Assembly (NCBI RefSeq): GCF_018282115.1
Contig: NZ_CP054306.1
Span: forward strand, 3,333,488-3,397,487
Length of the DNA stretch: 64,000 bases
Reading direction: 5' to 3'
From: Synechocystis sp. PCC 7338
GTDB lineage: Bacteria > Cyanobacteriota > Cyanobacteriia > Cyanobacteriales > Microcystaceae
A program made the position numbers and the translations under genes. Below, in pieces: positions 50,549 through 60,031 of this stretch. How positions within the stretch are numbered: position 1 is the first letter of the stretch; each line of letters opens with the position of its first letter. The notes below the pieces were generated by a model, which saw nothing but the letters and a program-made list of their open reading frames with translations, had not been told where the DNA came from and ran no database searches.

Positions 50549-51076
50549 ATGAAGCTCATCGATTCCCGTGGCAGAATTTTCGGCATAATCAGCCTGTTGG
50601 ATCTGGGGGCCGCATTGATCATCCTTATGGTAGCCGTGGGCATTTTCGTTTTGCCAGGTAGTTCGGGGAAAAGCATCATTGCCCAAGCTAACGCCGCATC
50701 TATTGAATTAACTGCCATTGTCCGGGGGTTAAACGTATTGGACCCCCAGGTGGTGCTGGATGAGTTTAAAGCGGAGAAAACCAACATCATTATCCGCAAT
50801 CAACCCGCAGGGCGGGTGGAAGTGGTCAATGTCCAAGAACTGCCCCGTAATCTGGCAATCCCTCAACCAGATGGTTCAGTGAAATCTTTGCCGGATCCTC
50901 GACCAGAGTCTAACTACAGTCGGGATATGCTCCTCACCCTCAAGGGCCGGGGGGATGTTACCTCCACGGGCATGGTGCTGGGGGGACAAAAGGTGAAAAT
51001 TGGTACGGTACTGGAACTGGAGGGGAAAAACTATAACTTCAACGCCAGTGTGGTGGGCATCAAACAACCCAATTAG
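50549..51076 (+). CDS. DUF4330 membrane-anchored protein
   Basis: This 175-residue protein has one N-terminal transmembrane helix (about 15-36: LLDLGAALIILMVAVGIFVL) after MKLIDSRGRIFG, and a beta-rich extracytoplasmic domain of about 135 residues (LTAIVRGLNVLDPQ, KVKIGTVLELEGKNYNF). It fits the DUF4330 family of cyanobacteria; function unknown. It ends 14 bp before lpxB's start on the same strand, which suggests co-transcription and a possible envelope role. Confidence 0.78.
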   Translation: MKLIDSRGRIFGIISLLDLGAALIILMVAVGIFVLPGSSGKSIIAQANAASIELTAIVRGLNVLDPQVVLDEFKAEKTNIIIRNQPAGRVEVVNVQELPRNLAIPQPDGSVKSLPDPRPESNYSRDMLLTLKGRGDVTSTGMVLGGQKVKIGTVLELEGKNYNFNASVVGIKQPN

Positions 51077-51090
51077 TGCCCATTATTGCC

Positions 51091-52275
51091 ATGAGAATTT
51101 TTATTAGTACGGGAGAGGTCTCCGGAGATCTCCAGGGGTCTCTGTTGGTCACAGCGTTAAAGCAACAGGCCCAGAAGAAAAATTTAGACCTCGAACTGGT
51201 GGGTTTGGGGGGAGAGAAAATGGCGGCGGCGGGTATGACGTTGCTAGCCAATACGGCGGCGATCGGTTCCGTGGGGCTGACCGAATCCCTACGGTTTATT
51301 ATTCCCACCTGGCGCATTCAACAACGGGTTAAAAAATATCTCAAAACTAATCCAGTGGATTTGTTGGTCTTAATTGATTACATGGGGCCTAATTTAACTA
51401 TCGCCAACTATCTGCGGAAAACCTATCCCGATTTGCCAATTTTGTACTATATTGCGCCCCAGGCTTGGGTATGGTCCCCCACTAAAAGGGAAACGACCCA
51501 GATTATGGCTGTAACCGATCGCCTGTTGGCCATCTTTCCAGGGGAGGCCGAATTTTTCCGTAATCAAGGTTTAGACGTCACCTGGGTGGGGCATCCCTTG
51601 TTAGACCGCATCACCAAGGAAGCCCCCAGTCGAGAGGAAGCTCGTAAAAAGTTGGGCATTGACCAAAACCAAACGGTGATTACCCTCCTGCCCGCTTCCC
51701 GCATTCAGGAACTGCGCTACCTGTTGCCGCCCATTTGTGGTGCTGCCCAACAATTGCAGAGCCAATTACCCAATGTGAAGCTGCTTTTGCCCGTTTCCCT
51801 CAGGGATTATCAAACCCAGATAGAACAAACCCTGAAGGAATTCGATCTCAGGGTTCAACTGTTGGACGGCAAGGAAACCTTAACGGCGATCGCCTGCGCT
51901 GATTTGGCCATCACCAAGTCGGGAACGGTGAATCTGGAAATTGCTCTATTAAATGTGCCCCAGGTCATTCTTTATCGGGTTAGTCCTCTGACTATGACGA
52001 TCGCCAGACGGATTTTTAAATTTGATCTACCTTTTGTGTCCCCCACCAATATTGTTCTCCAACGGGCCATTATGCCGGAACTACTCCAGGAACAGGCCAC
52101 CGCTAGCAACATTACCCAGGCAGGCTTGGAATTACTGTTCAACGGCGATCGGCGAGCCACCATTGCCCAGGATTACCAAGCTCTCAGAGAAGCCCTTGGG
52201 GAACCAGGGGTTTGTGAACGGGCCGCCCAAGCCGTACTGGAATTTGTCAGGGGACGACAAAAAAGCAGGGCTTAA
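51091..52275 (+). CDS. lpxB: Lipid-A-disaccharide synthase
   Basis: This 394-residue GT19 enzyme condenses UDP-diacylglucosamine and lipid X to lipid A disaccharide at the inner leaflet. It shows STGEVSGDLQGSLL, LVLIDYMGPNLTIANYL, YYIAPQAWVWSPTK, VGHPLLDRI, LLPASRIQELRYLLP and KSGTVNLEIALLNVPQVI, the standard LpxB order. The ATG at 51091 fits the MRIFISTGE start; an upstream GTG 15 bp away is less likely. Known cyanobacterial lipid A is simplified, but LpxB is kept. Its last codons overlap the terminator of the convergent petF gene. Confidence 0.94.
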   Translation: MRIFISTGEVSGDLQGSLLVTALKQQAQKKNLDLELVGLGGEKMAAAGMTLLANTAAIGSVGLTESLRFIIPTWRIQQRVKKYLKTNPVDLLVLIDYMGPNLTIANYLRKTYPDLPILYYIAPQAWVWSPTKRETTQIMAVTDRLLAIFPGEAEFFRNQGLDVTWVGHPLLDRITKEAPSREEARKKLGIDQNQTVITLLPASRIQELRYLLPPICGAAQQLQSQLPNVKLLLPVSLRDYQTQIEQTLKEFDLRVQLLDGKETLTAIACADLAITKSGTVNLEIALLNVPQVILYRVSPLTMTIARRIFKFDLPFVSPTNIVLQRAIMPELLQEQATASNITQAGLELLFNGDRRATIAQDYQALREALGEPGVCERAAQAVLEFVRGRQKSRA

Positions 52276-52282
52276 ACCCTGC
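52259..52282 (-). terminator. petF terminator overlapping lpxB 3' end
   Basis: On the minus strand GCAGGG and CCCTGC pair around a 6-base loop, followed by six T. It is about 55 bp after petF's stop, and the hairpin covers the stop codon of lpxB on the plus strand (A-run within the lpxB codons). Confidence 0.8.
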
Positions 52283-52337
52283 CGTGGACAATTATGAAAC
52301 TATCGAACTCACTAGCCCATGGCCAGCATCCTTACCC

Positions 52338-52631
52338 TTAGTAGAGGTCTTCTTCTTTGTGGGTTTCAATGGCGCAATCAGAAGTGGGATAGGCCACACA
52401 GGTCAAAACATAACCAGCTTCAATCTGGTCATCATCCAAGAAAGACTGATCGGATTGGTCAACACTACCGGAGGTGATCTTACCGGCACAGGTGGAGCAA
52501 GCCCCAGCACGGCAAGAATAGGGCAGGTCTAGACCAGCTTCTTCCGCAGCATCGAGGATATAGGTATCGTCAGAACATTCGATGGAACTTTCACCATCGG
52601 GGGTGATTAATTTAACGGTATAGGATGCCAT
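52338..52631 (-). CDS. petF: Photosynthetic [2Fe-2S] ferredoxin
   Basis: This 97-residue acidic soluble ferredoxin is the main electron acceptor of photosystem I, passing electrons to FNR, nitrite reductase, thioredoxin reductase and others. Four cluster Cys are in [13 protein letters not shown] and LTCVAYP. Length and sequence pattern match Synechocystis Fed1 (ssl0020, from memory). It is monocistronic with its own promoter and terminator. Convergent to lpxB. Confidence 0.96.
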   Translation of the reverse strand: MASYTVKLITPDGESSIECSDDTYILDAAEEAGLDLPYSCRAGACSTCAGKITSGSVDQSDQSFLDDDQIEAGYVLTCVAYPTSDCAIETHKEEDLY

Positions 52632-52736
52632 AGATGTTTCCTCTTCTCAAAAAAACAGTAGAGAGATTGCCTCATGAAGCCTCCATCGGGACAGCTATAT
52701 CCAGATCGAGCTACTTCAGAAAACTTAACTGTTCTG

Positions 52737-52764
52737 ATACTACGGGAAAATCTTGAATTGACAA
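52737..52764 (-). promoter_or_regulatory. Probable petF promoter
   Basis: On the minus strand TTGTCA (52759-52764) and TAGTAT (52737-52742) are spaced by 16 bp, about 105 bp upstream of the ATG. The leader contains GAGAAGAGGAAAC just before the start, giving a good ribosome-binding site. Confidence 0.5.
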
Positions 52765-53066
52765 GGAAGCATTAGCAATGAAATGGCTAGGTCTTAATTA
52801 GATAATCTTCGCTTATGTTTACTCCCAGAGTATTTCTGCCGGTCGGCCTGGCAATTACAAAATCAAGAAAAGGCTAGAATCCCAGGTATTAAGGGAGTTT
52901 TAAGGACAGGGAAAGCAAAGATGGAAAGAATTAATCTTCCTGGGGTTTGACGATAAGATTGTCTAATCATTGCTGAGGGTAATACCCAAGGGCCGGCCTG
53001 CAGCGGTGCCCCAACAAAATGGCAGAATAGAATCTGAAGTCTCTCCACTTTCGCCCAGGGAGGTAA
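52765..53066. other. 302-bp region between petF promoter and clpS
   Basis: No open frame with recognisable features is seen on either strand. It must contain the clpS promoter (plus), and a GGGAGG ribosome-binding site stands just before clpS. Nothing else was found. Confidence 0.5.
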
Positions 53067-53357
53067 ATGATGGCGACCGAAGTTTTAAACAAGCCCAGCA
53101 ATAGCACAATCCGCAAGCACGCCCCCCGTTACCGGGTTTTACTGCACAACGATGATTTCAACTCCATGGAGCATGTAGTGCAGACCTTGATCCAAACGGT
53201 AGCGGGCATGACCCAGCCCCAAGCAGTGGACATTATGATGGAAGCCCACGTTAACGGTATGTCTTTGGTCATTACTTGTGAGTTGGAGCACGCTGAGTTT
53301 TACTGTGAAACCCTGCGCAGTCAAGGGCTGTCCAGCACCATCGAACCGGACGAATAG
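53067..53357 (+). CDS. clpS: ATP-dependent Clp protease adaptor ClpS
   Basis: This 96-residue adaptor brings N-degron substrates to ClpAP/ClpC. The family core is clear: RYRVLLHNDDFNSMEHVVQTL, VDIMMEAHVNGMSLVITCELEHAEFYCE. Residues NDD and the Met/His pocket fit a functional N-end recogniser. Cyanobacteria often have two ClpS forms; which this is cannot be told. A GGGAGG ribosome-binding site supports the ATG at 53067; the next codon is also ATG. Confidence 0.93.
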   Translation: MMATEVLNKPSNSTIRKHAPRYRVLLHNDDFNSMEHVVQTLIQTVAGMTQPQAVDIMMEAHVNGMSLVITCELEHAEFYCETLRSQGLSSTIEPDE

Positions 53358-53415
53358 GCTCTAGGGTCTTAGAGTCAAACTCTTTCCCCGTGGCAACGGT
53401 TGACCTGATGGAACT

Positions 53416-54603
53416 TCACCGGCCGAGAGCATTAACATCTGTAACTCGCCAACTAAGTTTGAGGTTGAACCAAAAGTTCCAGATGGTCACCAGGGCGATC
53501 GCCAGGGCGTTGGCTAGGTAGCGGTTGAAGTGGGAAAAGTTAAAGAAAAAGTTCAACAGCCCTAGGTTAATGCCCAGGCCAGCCCAGCAGATCAGATTGA
53601 ATTTGAGCAGACGTTTGCTCACTTGCGAGGGACTGTTTTGTCCCTGGGTTAGATCTTGGAAAGTCCAACGGTCGTTCCAAAAAAAGTTATTGAGGATAGC
53701 TAATTGGGCAGCGATGATCTTGCTGCGACTCAGGGGTAAATCCCCCAGGGATGGTTCCGTGAGGATAAATAAAATACCCATATCCACCGCCACTCCGGTT
53801 AACCCCACAGCGCAAAATTGTAAAAACCGGGAGGAAAGGGATAGTCTCAGTTTGCATAAATGCTGGAGATACTCCACATATTGCCGCCAGGTGACCTTAC
53901 TGTGTCCCGATCGCCGTTCTTGAAAGACGTAACCGACTTCTGCTAACCAACGGATCCGTCCCCGGGCCGCCACTTCAATGAGGATTTTGTACCCCACTGG
54001 ACTGAGGGGACAATCAGCGATCGCCAGACGTCTCACCATGAAAAAACCACTCATGGGATCCGACAAACGGCCAATTACCTCCGGCAAAATTAATAAACCC
54101 AGCATCTGGGCCCCCCGGGAAAGCAGCCTCCGCACCAAACTCCACTGACTGACCCCGCCGCCTGATTGATGGCGACTGGCCACCGCTAGATCTGCCCCCC
54201 GTTCCATTTCCACCAACAGCGCCAACAATACCTGGGGAGGATGCTGTAAATCCGCATCAATAACTGCCAAAATCTCCCCCTGGGCCTGCTGCCAACCCCT
54301 AATCACCGCAGTGGATAAACCCCGCCCCTTCGTTCTCCGAATCACTCGCAATTGGGGATAAATCTGGCCCAATGCTAAGGCAATTTTCCAAGTCAAATCT
54401 GGACTATCATCATCCACCACAATCAACTCATACCGGCCAGACCAGCGGTGTTCCAAAAGTTCCACCAGGGTAGTCACCATGGCTTGGATATTTTCTCCTT
54501 CATTGTAGGTGGGTAGTACCAGGGAAAGAAAAATACCGTCGGCCTCCCCCAGCTTGGGCACTGTTAGGGCAGTGGCTTGGGATTGCAGAGGCAAATAGAC
54601 CAT
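53416..54603 (-). CDS. GT2 polyprenyl-phosphate glycosyltransferase with GtrA domain
   Basis: This 395-residue enzyme is of the dolichol-phosphate mannosyltransferase-like type. The N-terminal GT2 domain has [36 protein letters not shown] and [12 protein letters not shown]; the QER/RSGHSK stretch comes before the C-terminal GtrA membrane domain (about 270-385: [40 protein letters not shown]). Such enzymes load a sugar on polyprenyl phosphate and help flip it for envelope glycosylation. I chose ATG 54603; an ATG 60 bp earlier is possible. It is divergent from ppa. Confidence 0.86.
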   Translation of the reverse strand: MVYLPLQSQATALTVPKLGEADGIFLSLVLPTYNEGENIQAMVTTLVELLEHRWSGRYELIVVDDDSPDLTWKIALALGQIYPQLRVIRRTKGRGLSTAVIRGWQQAQGEILAVIDADLQHPPQVLLALLVEMERGADLAVASRHQSGGGVSQWSLVRRLLSRGAQMLGLLILPEVIGRLSDPMSGFFMVRRLAIADCPLSPVGYKILIEVAARGRIRWLAEVGYVFQERRSGHSKVTWRQYVEYLQHLCKLRLSLSSRFLQFCAVGLTGVAVDMGILFILTEPSLGDLPLSRSKIIAAQLAILNNFFWNDRWTFQDLTQGQNSPSQVSKRLLKFNLICWAGLGINLGLLNFFFNFSHFNRYLANALAIALVTIWNFWFNLKLSWRVTDVNALGR

Positions 54604-54774
54604 GGGCAGAGGGCAGAAAAAATAGACAATGACCGCCCTAATTATGGCCTGTGGAGAGCCCAAGGGAAATTCCCTTCAGTAAGTCTAGGTACAAGGGGAA
54701 CCCACCGAGTAAAATGCGATCGGGTTTCGAGCCCGTTTTGTTGTGACTCTTTTGTATTTCGTTGGAGAAAAATT

Positions 54775-55284
54775 GTGGATCTAAGCCGTATTCCTGCCCA
54801 GCCCAAAGCCGGTTTGATCAATGTGTTGATCGAAATTCCCGCAGGGAGCAAAAATAAATACGAGTTCGACAAAGACATGAATTGCTTTGCCCTCGACCGG
54901 GTACTGTATTCCTCTGTGCAATATCCCTACGACTACGGTTTTATTCCCAATACCCTCGCTGACGACGGCGATCCCCTCGACGGCATGGTGATCATGGATC
55001 AACCTACTTTTCCCGGTTGTGTGATTACTGCCCGGCCCATCGGTATGTTGGAAATGATTGACGGCGGCGATCGGGACGAAAAAATTCTTTGTGTTCCCGC
55101 CAAAGATCCCCGCTACACCTACGTTAAATCCATCAATGACTTGGCAGGGCACCGCTTGGATGAAATTGCCGAGTTTTTCCGCTCCTACAAAAATCTGGAG
55201 AAAAAGGTGACGGAAATTCTTGGTTGGAAAGATGTGGACGCAGTACTGCCTCTGGTGGAAGAGTGCGTTAAGAACTATAAGTAA
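54775..55284 (+). CDS. ppa: Inorganic pyrophosphatase
   Basis: This 169-residue soluble family I pyrophosphatase is a PPi-to-2 Pi enzyme. It has the signature [12 protein letters not shown] (metal-binding acidic residues), [18 protein letters not shown] and [14 protein letters not shown]. The start is GTG at 54775 after GGAG, giving [13 protein letters not shown]; a longer frame upstream is not conserved-like. In Synechocystis 6803 this is slr1622, from memory, followed there as here by ndhM. Confidence 0.95.
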   Translation: MDLSRIPAQPKAGLINVLIEIPAGSKNKYEFDKDMNCFALDRVLYSSVQYPYDYGFIPNTLADDGDPLDGMVIMDQPTFPGCVITARPIGMLEMIDGGDRDEKILCVPAKDPRYTYVKSINDLAGHRLDEIAEFFRSYKNLEKKVTEILGWKDVDAVLPLVEECVKNYK

Positions 55285-55551
55285 CACGCCATTAAATCCG
55301 AAATCCACTGTAAACTATTGATTTTTGCCCGAATCAGTGATTTTTGAGGTTGGCGATGGCGCTGGGGTTTTATCCTGGCTCCCATCAATTGCAATTCTCC
55401 TCCTGAACTGTGGCCGACCTGGGAAATTGTGGATCTATCTATAATGTGGGGGCTATGGACTATGCCAACAAGTTCTGGGATAGCCTAGTGCCCACCCCTG
55501 GCGAAATTTGTTTACAATGCTCTGTGATCCCCAACGGCTTAGCTAACTGCC

Positions 55552-55917
55552 ATGCTTGTCAAATCCACTACCCGTCACGTCCGCATTTTTACCGCTGAAG
55601 TGCAAGGCAATGAACTGATTCCCAGTGACAATGTCTTGACCATGGATGTGGACCCTGATAACGAGTTTGTTTGGAATGAAGATGCTCTCCAACAGGTTTA
55701 TCGCCGCTTTGACGAGTTGGTGGAGTCCTACAGTGGCGAAGATTTAACCGACTATAATTTACGGCGCATTGGCTCAGATTTAGAGCATTTTATCCGTGAC
55801 CTGTTGCAGGAGGGGAAAGTTAGTTACAATCTCGACTGTCGCGTCTTGAATTACAGCATGGGGTTGCCCAAAGTGGAAAATGAGGAGACCGCTGGCAAAT
55901 ATTGGCTAGAAAAATAA
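55552..55917 (+). CDS. ndhM: NAD(P)H-quinone oxidoreductase (NDH-1) subunit M
   Basis: This 121-residue subunit of the cyanobacterial/chloroplast NDH-1 complex stands on the cytoplasmic arm and supports cyclic electron flow and respiration. It shows [54 protein letters not shown] and [11 protein letters not shown]. Synechocystis 6803 locus slr1623, from memory. It lies 267 bp after ppa, with a TATAAT-like hexamer at 55440-55445 that may be its own promoter. Confidence 0.93.
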   Translation: MLVKSTTRHVRIFTAEVQGNELIPSDNVLTMDVDPDNEFVWNEDALQQVYRRFDELVESYSGEDLTDYNLRRIGSDLEHFIRDLLQEGKVSYNLDCRVLNYSMGLPKVENEETAGKYWLEK

Positions 55918-55953
55918 CCCCGATCAACAATCGCCGGAGGGAGGCTTAACACT

Positions 55954-57327
55954 GTGTTTGATCGCCATTGGCAGAATCAAGGTAATTGCCGGCCAAGATA
56001 TCGGTCTTATCTGACTAAAGTTCTGACGGTATTTTTGTTGGCGATCGCCATTGGTTTGGGAGGCTGTCAATCTTTATCGGCATCACCTCCACCCCCGTTG
56101 GTTCAAACTAGTGAACCGGTTCAGTTGGGCAACTTGCAGGAAGTACCTCCCCCAAAAACCGTGCAGGCCCTAGCCCCCAGCTTTAATCAATCCCAACCCC
56201 AGCTAAAAATCCTCTCCCCCACCCCCGATGCGGTGCTTAAAAAGACCACAGTGGCGGTGCAACTCCAGGCGCAAGACCTTCCCCTGAACGAAGACGATAG
56301 TGTTCCCCTGCGAGCCCACGTCCACTTGATTTTGGATAACGAGCCCTACCGAGCGATTTATAATCTAGACCAACCCATCGTCCTAGAAAATTTGGAGCCG
56401 GGCACCCACACCCTGCGGGCCTTCCCCGTCCGCCCCTGGCATGAAAGTTACAAAAACGATGGGGCCTATGCCCAAGTTACTTTCCACGTTCTCACCAAAA
56501 CCGACAGCAATAACCCCAACCCCGACTTGCCCCTGCTAACCTATAGCCGTCCCAAGGGAGATTATGGTGCTGAACCAATTCTTTTAGACTACTATTTGAC
56601 CAATGCCCCCCTCCACATCGCAGTGGCAAATGATGCAGACCTGAGTGATTGGCGCATCCGGGTCACCGTCAATGATGAAAGTTTTCTGGTGGATCAATGG
56701 CAACCCATTTACCTGGAAGGATTTGAGACCGGGGAAAATTGGCTCAAGTTGGAGTTTATTGACGAAGCGGGCAACCTGGTGGCTAACCGTTTTAACAACA
56801 CAGTGCGGGTGATTAATTATCAGCCCGATGGGCAGGATGCCTTTTCCCGTTTAATGCGGGGGGATGTCCCCTTGGCTGAGGCCTATACCCTGGTTGGTTT
56901 AGATCTGCCCTTTGGAGTTGACCCTCTGGAGGAAGTGGGTAAAGCAGAGGAATTGGTGGAAACTGCGCCGGAACCGTCCATTCAGCCAGAGGTAACAGAA
57001 TCAGTTAAACCCGATGATCAGATTGCAGTGGAAGAAAAAGTGGAAGAAACGGAATTAATAGTAGAAGAAGTTCTCCAAGGTCCCCTTGCTGATCCAGAGG
57101 AGCCTGTGACAGATTTGAACCCTGTCCCAGAGAGGGTTATAGAGGAGAAAACTTCTGAGTTAACCCCGCCATTATCCCCAGAGCCCCAACAATTTGACGA
57201 GGAAGAGGTGGGGGAACCGGAGACAGCAGAGGAGATAGTTGAGGCAATTGAAGAAGAAGGGGTCATTGAGGAAGAAATTATCGAAGTTCAGCCAGAACCG
57301 TTGGATGATGTGACCTCAAATCCTTAA
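55954..57327 (+). CDS. Predicted lipoprotein with acidic C-terminal tail
   Basis: This 457-residue protein starts at GTG 55954 after GGAGGGAGG. The N-terminus has a hydrophobic segment and a lipobox (IGLGGC, Cys38), so it is probably lipid-anchored in the periplasm or thylakoid lumen. Residues about 80-300 are beta-rich (LILDNEPYRAIYNLD, EPGTHTLRAFPVRPWHESY), recalling domains that bind carbohydrates or act like FHA-unrelated immunoglobulin folds. From about 320 the tail is very rich in Glu and Pro and surely disordered. Function unknown. It lies 36 bp after ndhM. Confidence 0.75.
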   Translation: MFDRHWQNQGNCRPRYRSYLTKVLTVFLLAIAIGLGGCQSLSASPPPPLVQTSEPVQLGNLQEVPPPKTVQALAPSFNQSQPQLKILSPTPDAVLKKTTVAVQLQAQDLPLNEDDSVPLRAHVHLILDNEPYRAIYNLDQPIVLENLEPGTHTLRAFPVRPWHESYKNDGAYAQVTFHVLTKTDSNNPNPDLPLLTYSRPKGDYGAEPILLDYYLTNAPLHIAVANDADLSDWRIRVTVNDESFLVDQWQPIYLEGFETGENWLKLEFIDEAGNLVANRFNNTVRVINYQPDGQDAFSRLMRGDVPLAEAYTLVGLDLPFGVDPLEEVGKAEELVETAPEPSIQPEVTESVKPDDQIAVEEKVEETELIVEEVLQGPLADPEEPVTDLNPVPERVIEEKTSELTPPLSPEPQQFDEEEVGEPETAEEIVEAIEEEGVIEEEIIEVQPEPLDDVTSNP

Positions 57328-57384
57328 GAGTCTCCTTGTAACGATTACGCGCGTTATGCTCTGTCTTGAGCCTTACCCAGGAAA

Positions 57385-59001
57385 TTAAGTAGTAAAAATC
57401 CCATTTTGGATACTTTGGTCAGACAAACCCTGCCAACCGAATAATTGACTAATGGCGATCGCCTGGGCTTGGGACATTTGGCCATGGGAAAAGGCCCAGG
57501 GTAAATGGGGACAGAGTTCTACCATTTGGCTTTGGAACCAAGCTAAAACGTAGGGACTGCCGTAGACGATTAATCCTTGCAAGGATGGCTGGGCTAAACA
57601 TTGGCGATACAAGGCTTGGGTTAGGGGCGTTAACCCCGCAGTACCCCGGAAAGGATTGCCCCGGATAAATACCTGCAGTACAAAGGGATATTGACCCATG
57701 GGATAGTGCTCCAACAAATGGGCAGTTAAAATTTGAGCGCTGTATCCTCCCCGGAGAGGCCAAGTTAAGGCAGGACAAGCTCGGTCGAGGTAATCAGCGG
57801 CAAGTAAATCATCCACGATAACTAAGTTTTTTCCCGATTGATCGCCTAGGTTGACAATGGGCAAATCTCCGCCGCTTTGCAGTGCCGTAGTGATAATCTG
57901 ATCCACCAATTCACGGCCGGGGCCGGTTTGTAAATTAATGGTGAAATTGTTCGGCTCAGGGGCGGGGGCCAATTTTTCCTTGGCAGTTAACACTCGTTGC
58001 AAAGATTGTTCAATTCTTTCCTCTGTTAAGCGGCCCGATTCCACCGCCTCGGCGATCGCCGCAATTACTGGTACCGGATCCGCCGGCATTAGCAGAATAT
58101 CAACCCCCGCTTCTAGGGCCCGGACAGCCACTTCCCCAGGACTAGCGATTTCGGTAATGCCCCCCATAATCAGCGCATCGGTGACAATGATGCCCTCAAA
58201 ACCCAGTTTTTGTCTTAACTGTCCAGTCAAAATAGCTGGGGACAGAGTTGCAGGATTGCTGTCGTCCCAGGCCGGCACAAGAATGTGGGCAGTCATCACA
58301 CTATCCACCTCCTGGGCGATCGCCTGCTGAAAAGGAGGGATCTCCAGGGTTTCTAGCCGCTCAATGGTGTGGGGAATGACGGGCAAATGTAGATGGGAAT
58401 CGGTGCTAGTGTCCCCATGGCCAGGGAAATGTTTAGCAGAAGTGAGAACAGGAAATTGCTGGGTTCCCGCAATAAATTCCCGCACTAAAGTCCCCACAAT
58501 CTCCGGGGTTTCCCCAAAGGCCCGCACATTAATTACCGGATTGTTAGGATTATTATTCACATCGGCGATCGGGGCCAAAATCCAATTCAAACCCACCGCT
58601 AGGGCCTCCTGGGCAATTACTTCCCCCATCTGCTTGGCATATTGTTTAGCTAAGTCTAAATTTTGCTCAGCAATGCTACCCAAAGTCATGGGCGGTGGAA
58701 ACCAAGTGGCACCGGAAAATCTTTGCCCCACCCCCTCCTCAATGTCAGCGGCCAAAAGTAACGGCGTAGAAGCCCAACTTTGTAACTGAGCAGTGCGTAA
58801 AGCCAATTCTGCCCCACTGCCTCCCAGGAGAATTACTCCGCCCAAATTAAGGTTAGATAACCAATTTCTCAGGGTTTGATTGGGCGCTTCCCAAGCAGGG
58901 TAACGAATTTGATGATCAAACAAAAATCCTGAGGCCCGCACCACAACTAATTGGCCAATTTTTTCTTGTAAAGTCCAATTGCCGGGGTTGATAGCCGCCA
59001 T
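57385..59001 (-). CDS. Glycoside hydrolase family 3 beta-N-acetylhexosaminidase-like
   Basis: This 538-residue GH3 enzyme has the NagZ-type signature KHFPGHGDTSTDSH (about 187) with the acid/base His-Asp dyad, and the nucleophile Asp in VTDALIMGGI. The C-terminal 190 residues form a second, GH3_C-like domain. NagZ recycles peptidoglycan GlcNAc-anhydroMurNAc; the presence of the second domain makes this longer than E. coli NagZ, resembling two-domain bacterial hexosaminidases. No signal peptide, so cytoplasmic. Synechocystis 6803 sll1538, from memory. Confidence 0.87.
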   Translation of the reverse strand: MAAINPGNWTLQEKIGQLVVVRASGFLFDHQIRYPAWEAPNQTLRNWLSNLNLGGVILLGGSGAELALRTAQLQSWASTPLLLAADIEEGVGQRFSGATWFPPPMTLGSIAEQNLDLAKQYAKQMGEVIAQEALAVGLNWILAPIADVNNNPNNPVINVRAFGETPEIVGTLVREFIAGTQQFPVLTSAKHFPGHGDTSTDSHLHLPVIPHTIERLETLEIPPFQQAIAQEVDSVMTAHILVPAWDDSNPATLSPAILTGQLRQKLGFEGIIVTDALIMGGITEIASPGEVAVRALEAGVDILLMPADPVPVIAAIAEAVESGRLTEERIEQSLQRVLTAKEKLAPAPEPNNFTINLQTGPGRELVDQIITTALQSGGDLPIVNLGDQSGKNLVIVDDLLAADYLDRACPALTWPLRGGYSAQILTAHLLEHYPMGQYPFVLQVFIRGNPFRGTAGLTPLTQALYRQCLAQPSLQGLIVYGSPYVLAWFQSQMVELCPHLPWAFSHGQMSQAQAIAISQLFGWQGLSDQSIQNGIFTT

Positions 59002-59113
59002 AGTTTTTGATTTGCTTATTATTAAAATATTTTAAAATTAACTGTTAATTAGCTTAGGTTGTTAATCCATTTCATTCCGTTGATTAATGACAAAAAATTA
59101 ATTTTGGCAACCA

Positions 59114-59533
59114 TTAAACTAAGATAAAACGTTGTTGATAATCTTCCAAAAGTAGCTTGGTAAAACTGTTGAGGGGAAAATCAAATGCTTCCAGGGGGGT
59201 GACCCATTGCCATTCCATAATTTCTTCATTGGGAGTCACCTGAGTGGATTCAGAACGGGCATAGTAGTTTAATAAAACAAAATGGGCTGGGCAATGGAAC
59301 TGTTGGTCATTCACCGCTTCCTGTACCAAAGCAAACTTTATTTCCAGCAGATCCAACCCCACTTCTTCTTGAAATTCCCGTTTGAGGGCGGTTTCTAGCG
59401 TTTCTCCCCATTCCACCTTTCCCCCCGGCACCCCCCAGGTACCCCGCCATTTGGTGGTTTTGACAATTAAAACTCGGCCGTCCGGGGCAGTAACCAGCGC
59501 ACCAACCGTGGCTAAGGGAAATTGGGGAGGCAT
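59114..59533 (-). CDS. Nudix hydrolase
   Basis: This 139-residue protein carries the Nudix box GGKVEWGETLETALKREFQEEVGLDL, here in the short form GGKVEWGET plus REFQEEVGL with its catalytic glutamates. Substrates are nucleoside diphosphates linked to other moieties; the exact one is not predictable. It begins MPPQFPLATVGALV and is preceded by the divergent folB gene, about 110 bp away. In Synechocystis 6803 this is sll1537, from memory. Confidence 0.9.
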   Translation of the reverse strand: MPPQFPLATVGALVTAPDGRVLIVKTTKWRGTWGVPGGKVEWGETLETALKREFQEEVGLDLLEIKFALVQEAVNDQQFHCPAHFVLLNYYARSESTQVTPNEEIMEWQWVTPLEAFDFPLNSFTKLLLEDYQQRFILV

Positions 59534-59643
59534 GGCAAGGAAAAATTATGGCAATTTTTGACTGGGTGATCATACCATGGTTAGCTGGGGAACCTGTTGT
59601 TCTTAGTTCAATATCTGGTAGTTAGTTGGTACTTAGTCAATTT

Positions 59644-60000
59644 ATGGATACGTTAAACGTTAAGGGCATTCGCGCCTATGGTTACACCGGCTACTTTGAT
59701 GCGGAACAGTTCTTGGGGCAATGGTTTGAGGTTGATCTAACCATCTGGATCGATTTGGCTAAGGCTGGGCAGAGCGATGATCTGAACGATACTCTTAACT
59801 ATGCTGATGCAGTGGCGATCGTACAAAAACTCATTCGAGAGTCCAAGTTTAAAATGATTGAGAAACTAGCCGAGGCGATCGCCAATGCCATTTTGGGAAC
59901 GGGTAAAACCCAGCAAGTCAAAGTGGCCCTGACTAAATGCCAAGCTCCCATTCCAGATTTTGACGGGGATGTGACTTTGGAAATTCTCCGGAGTCGTTAG
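59644..60000 (+). CDS. folB: Dihydroneopterin aldolase
   Basis: This 118-residue folate-pathway enzyme cleaves dihydroneopterin to hydroxymethyl-dihydropterin and glycolaldehyde. Family blocks are IRAYGYTGYFDAEQFLGQWFEV, NYADAVAIVQK and FKMIEKLAEAIA, with a basic KVALTKCQAPI near the end. The ATG at 59644 fits the family start (MDTLNVKGIR); an upstream ATG-less extension is not supported. It lies 31 bp ahead of a LysE-type exporter. Confidence 0.92.
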   Translation: MDTLNVKGIRAYGYTGYFDAEQFLGQWFEVDLTIWIDLAKAGQSDDLNDTLNYADAVAIVQKLIRESKFKMIEKLAEAIANAILGTGKTQQVKVALTKCQAPIPDFDGDVTLEILRSR

Positions 60001-60031
60001 GTTATTTAGTAAGCTATTTAAACTATTAGCC

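Noticed and set aside
54577-54774. 66-codon extension ahead of ppa
   Set aside because: It would overlap the divergent glycosyltransferase start; GTG 54775 with GGAG gives the normal ppa N-terminus.
54781-55308. 175-codon minus-strand frame opposite ppa
   Set aside because: Antisense shadow of ppa, a strongly conserved gene.
55410-55598. 62-codon frame upstream of and overlapping ndhM
   Set aside because: No family features; overlaps ndhM in another frame and contains a possible ndhM promoter.
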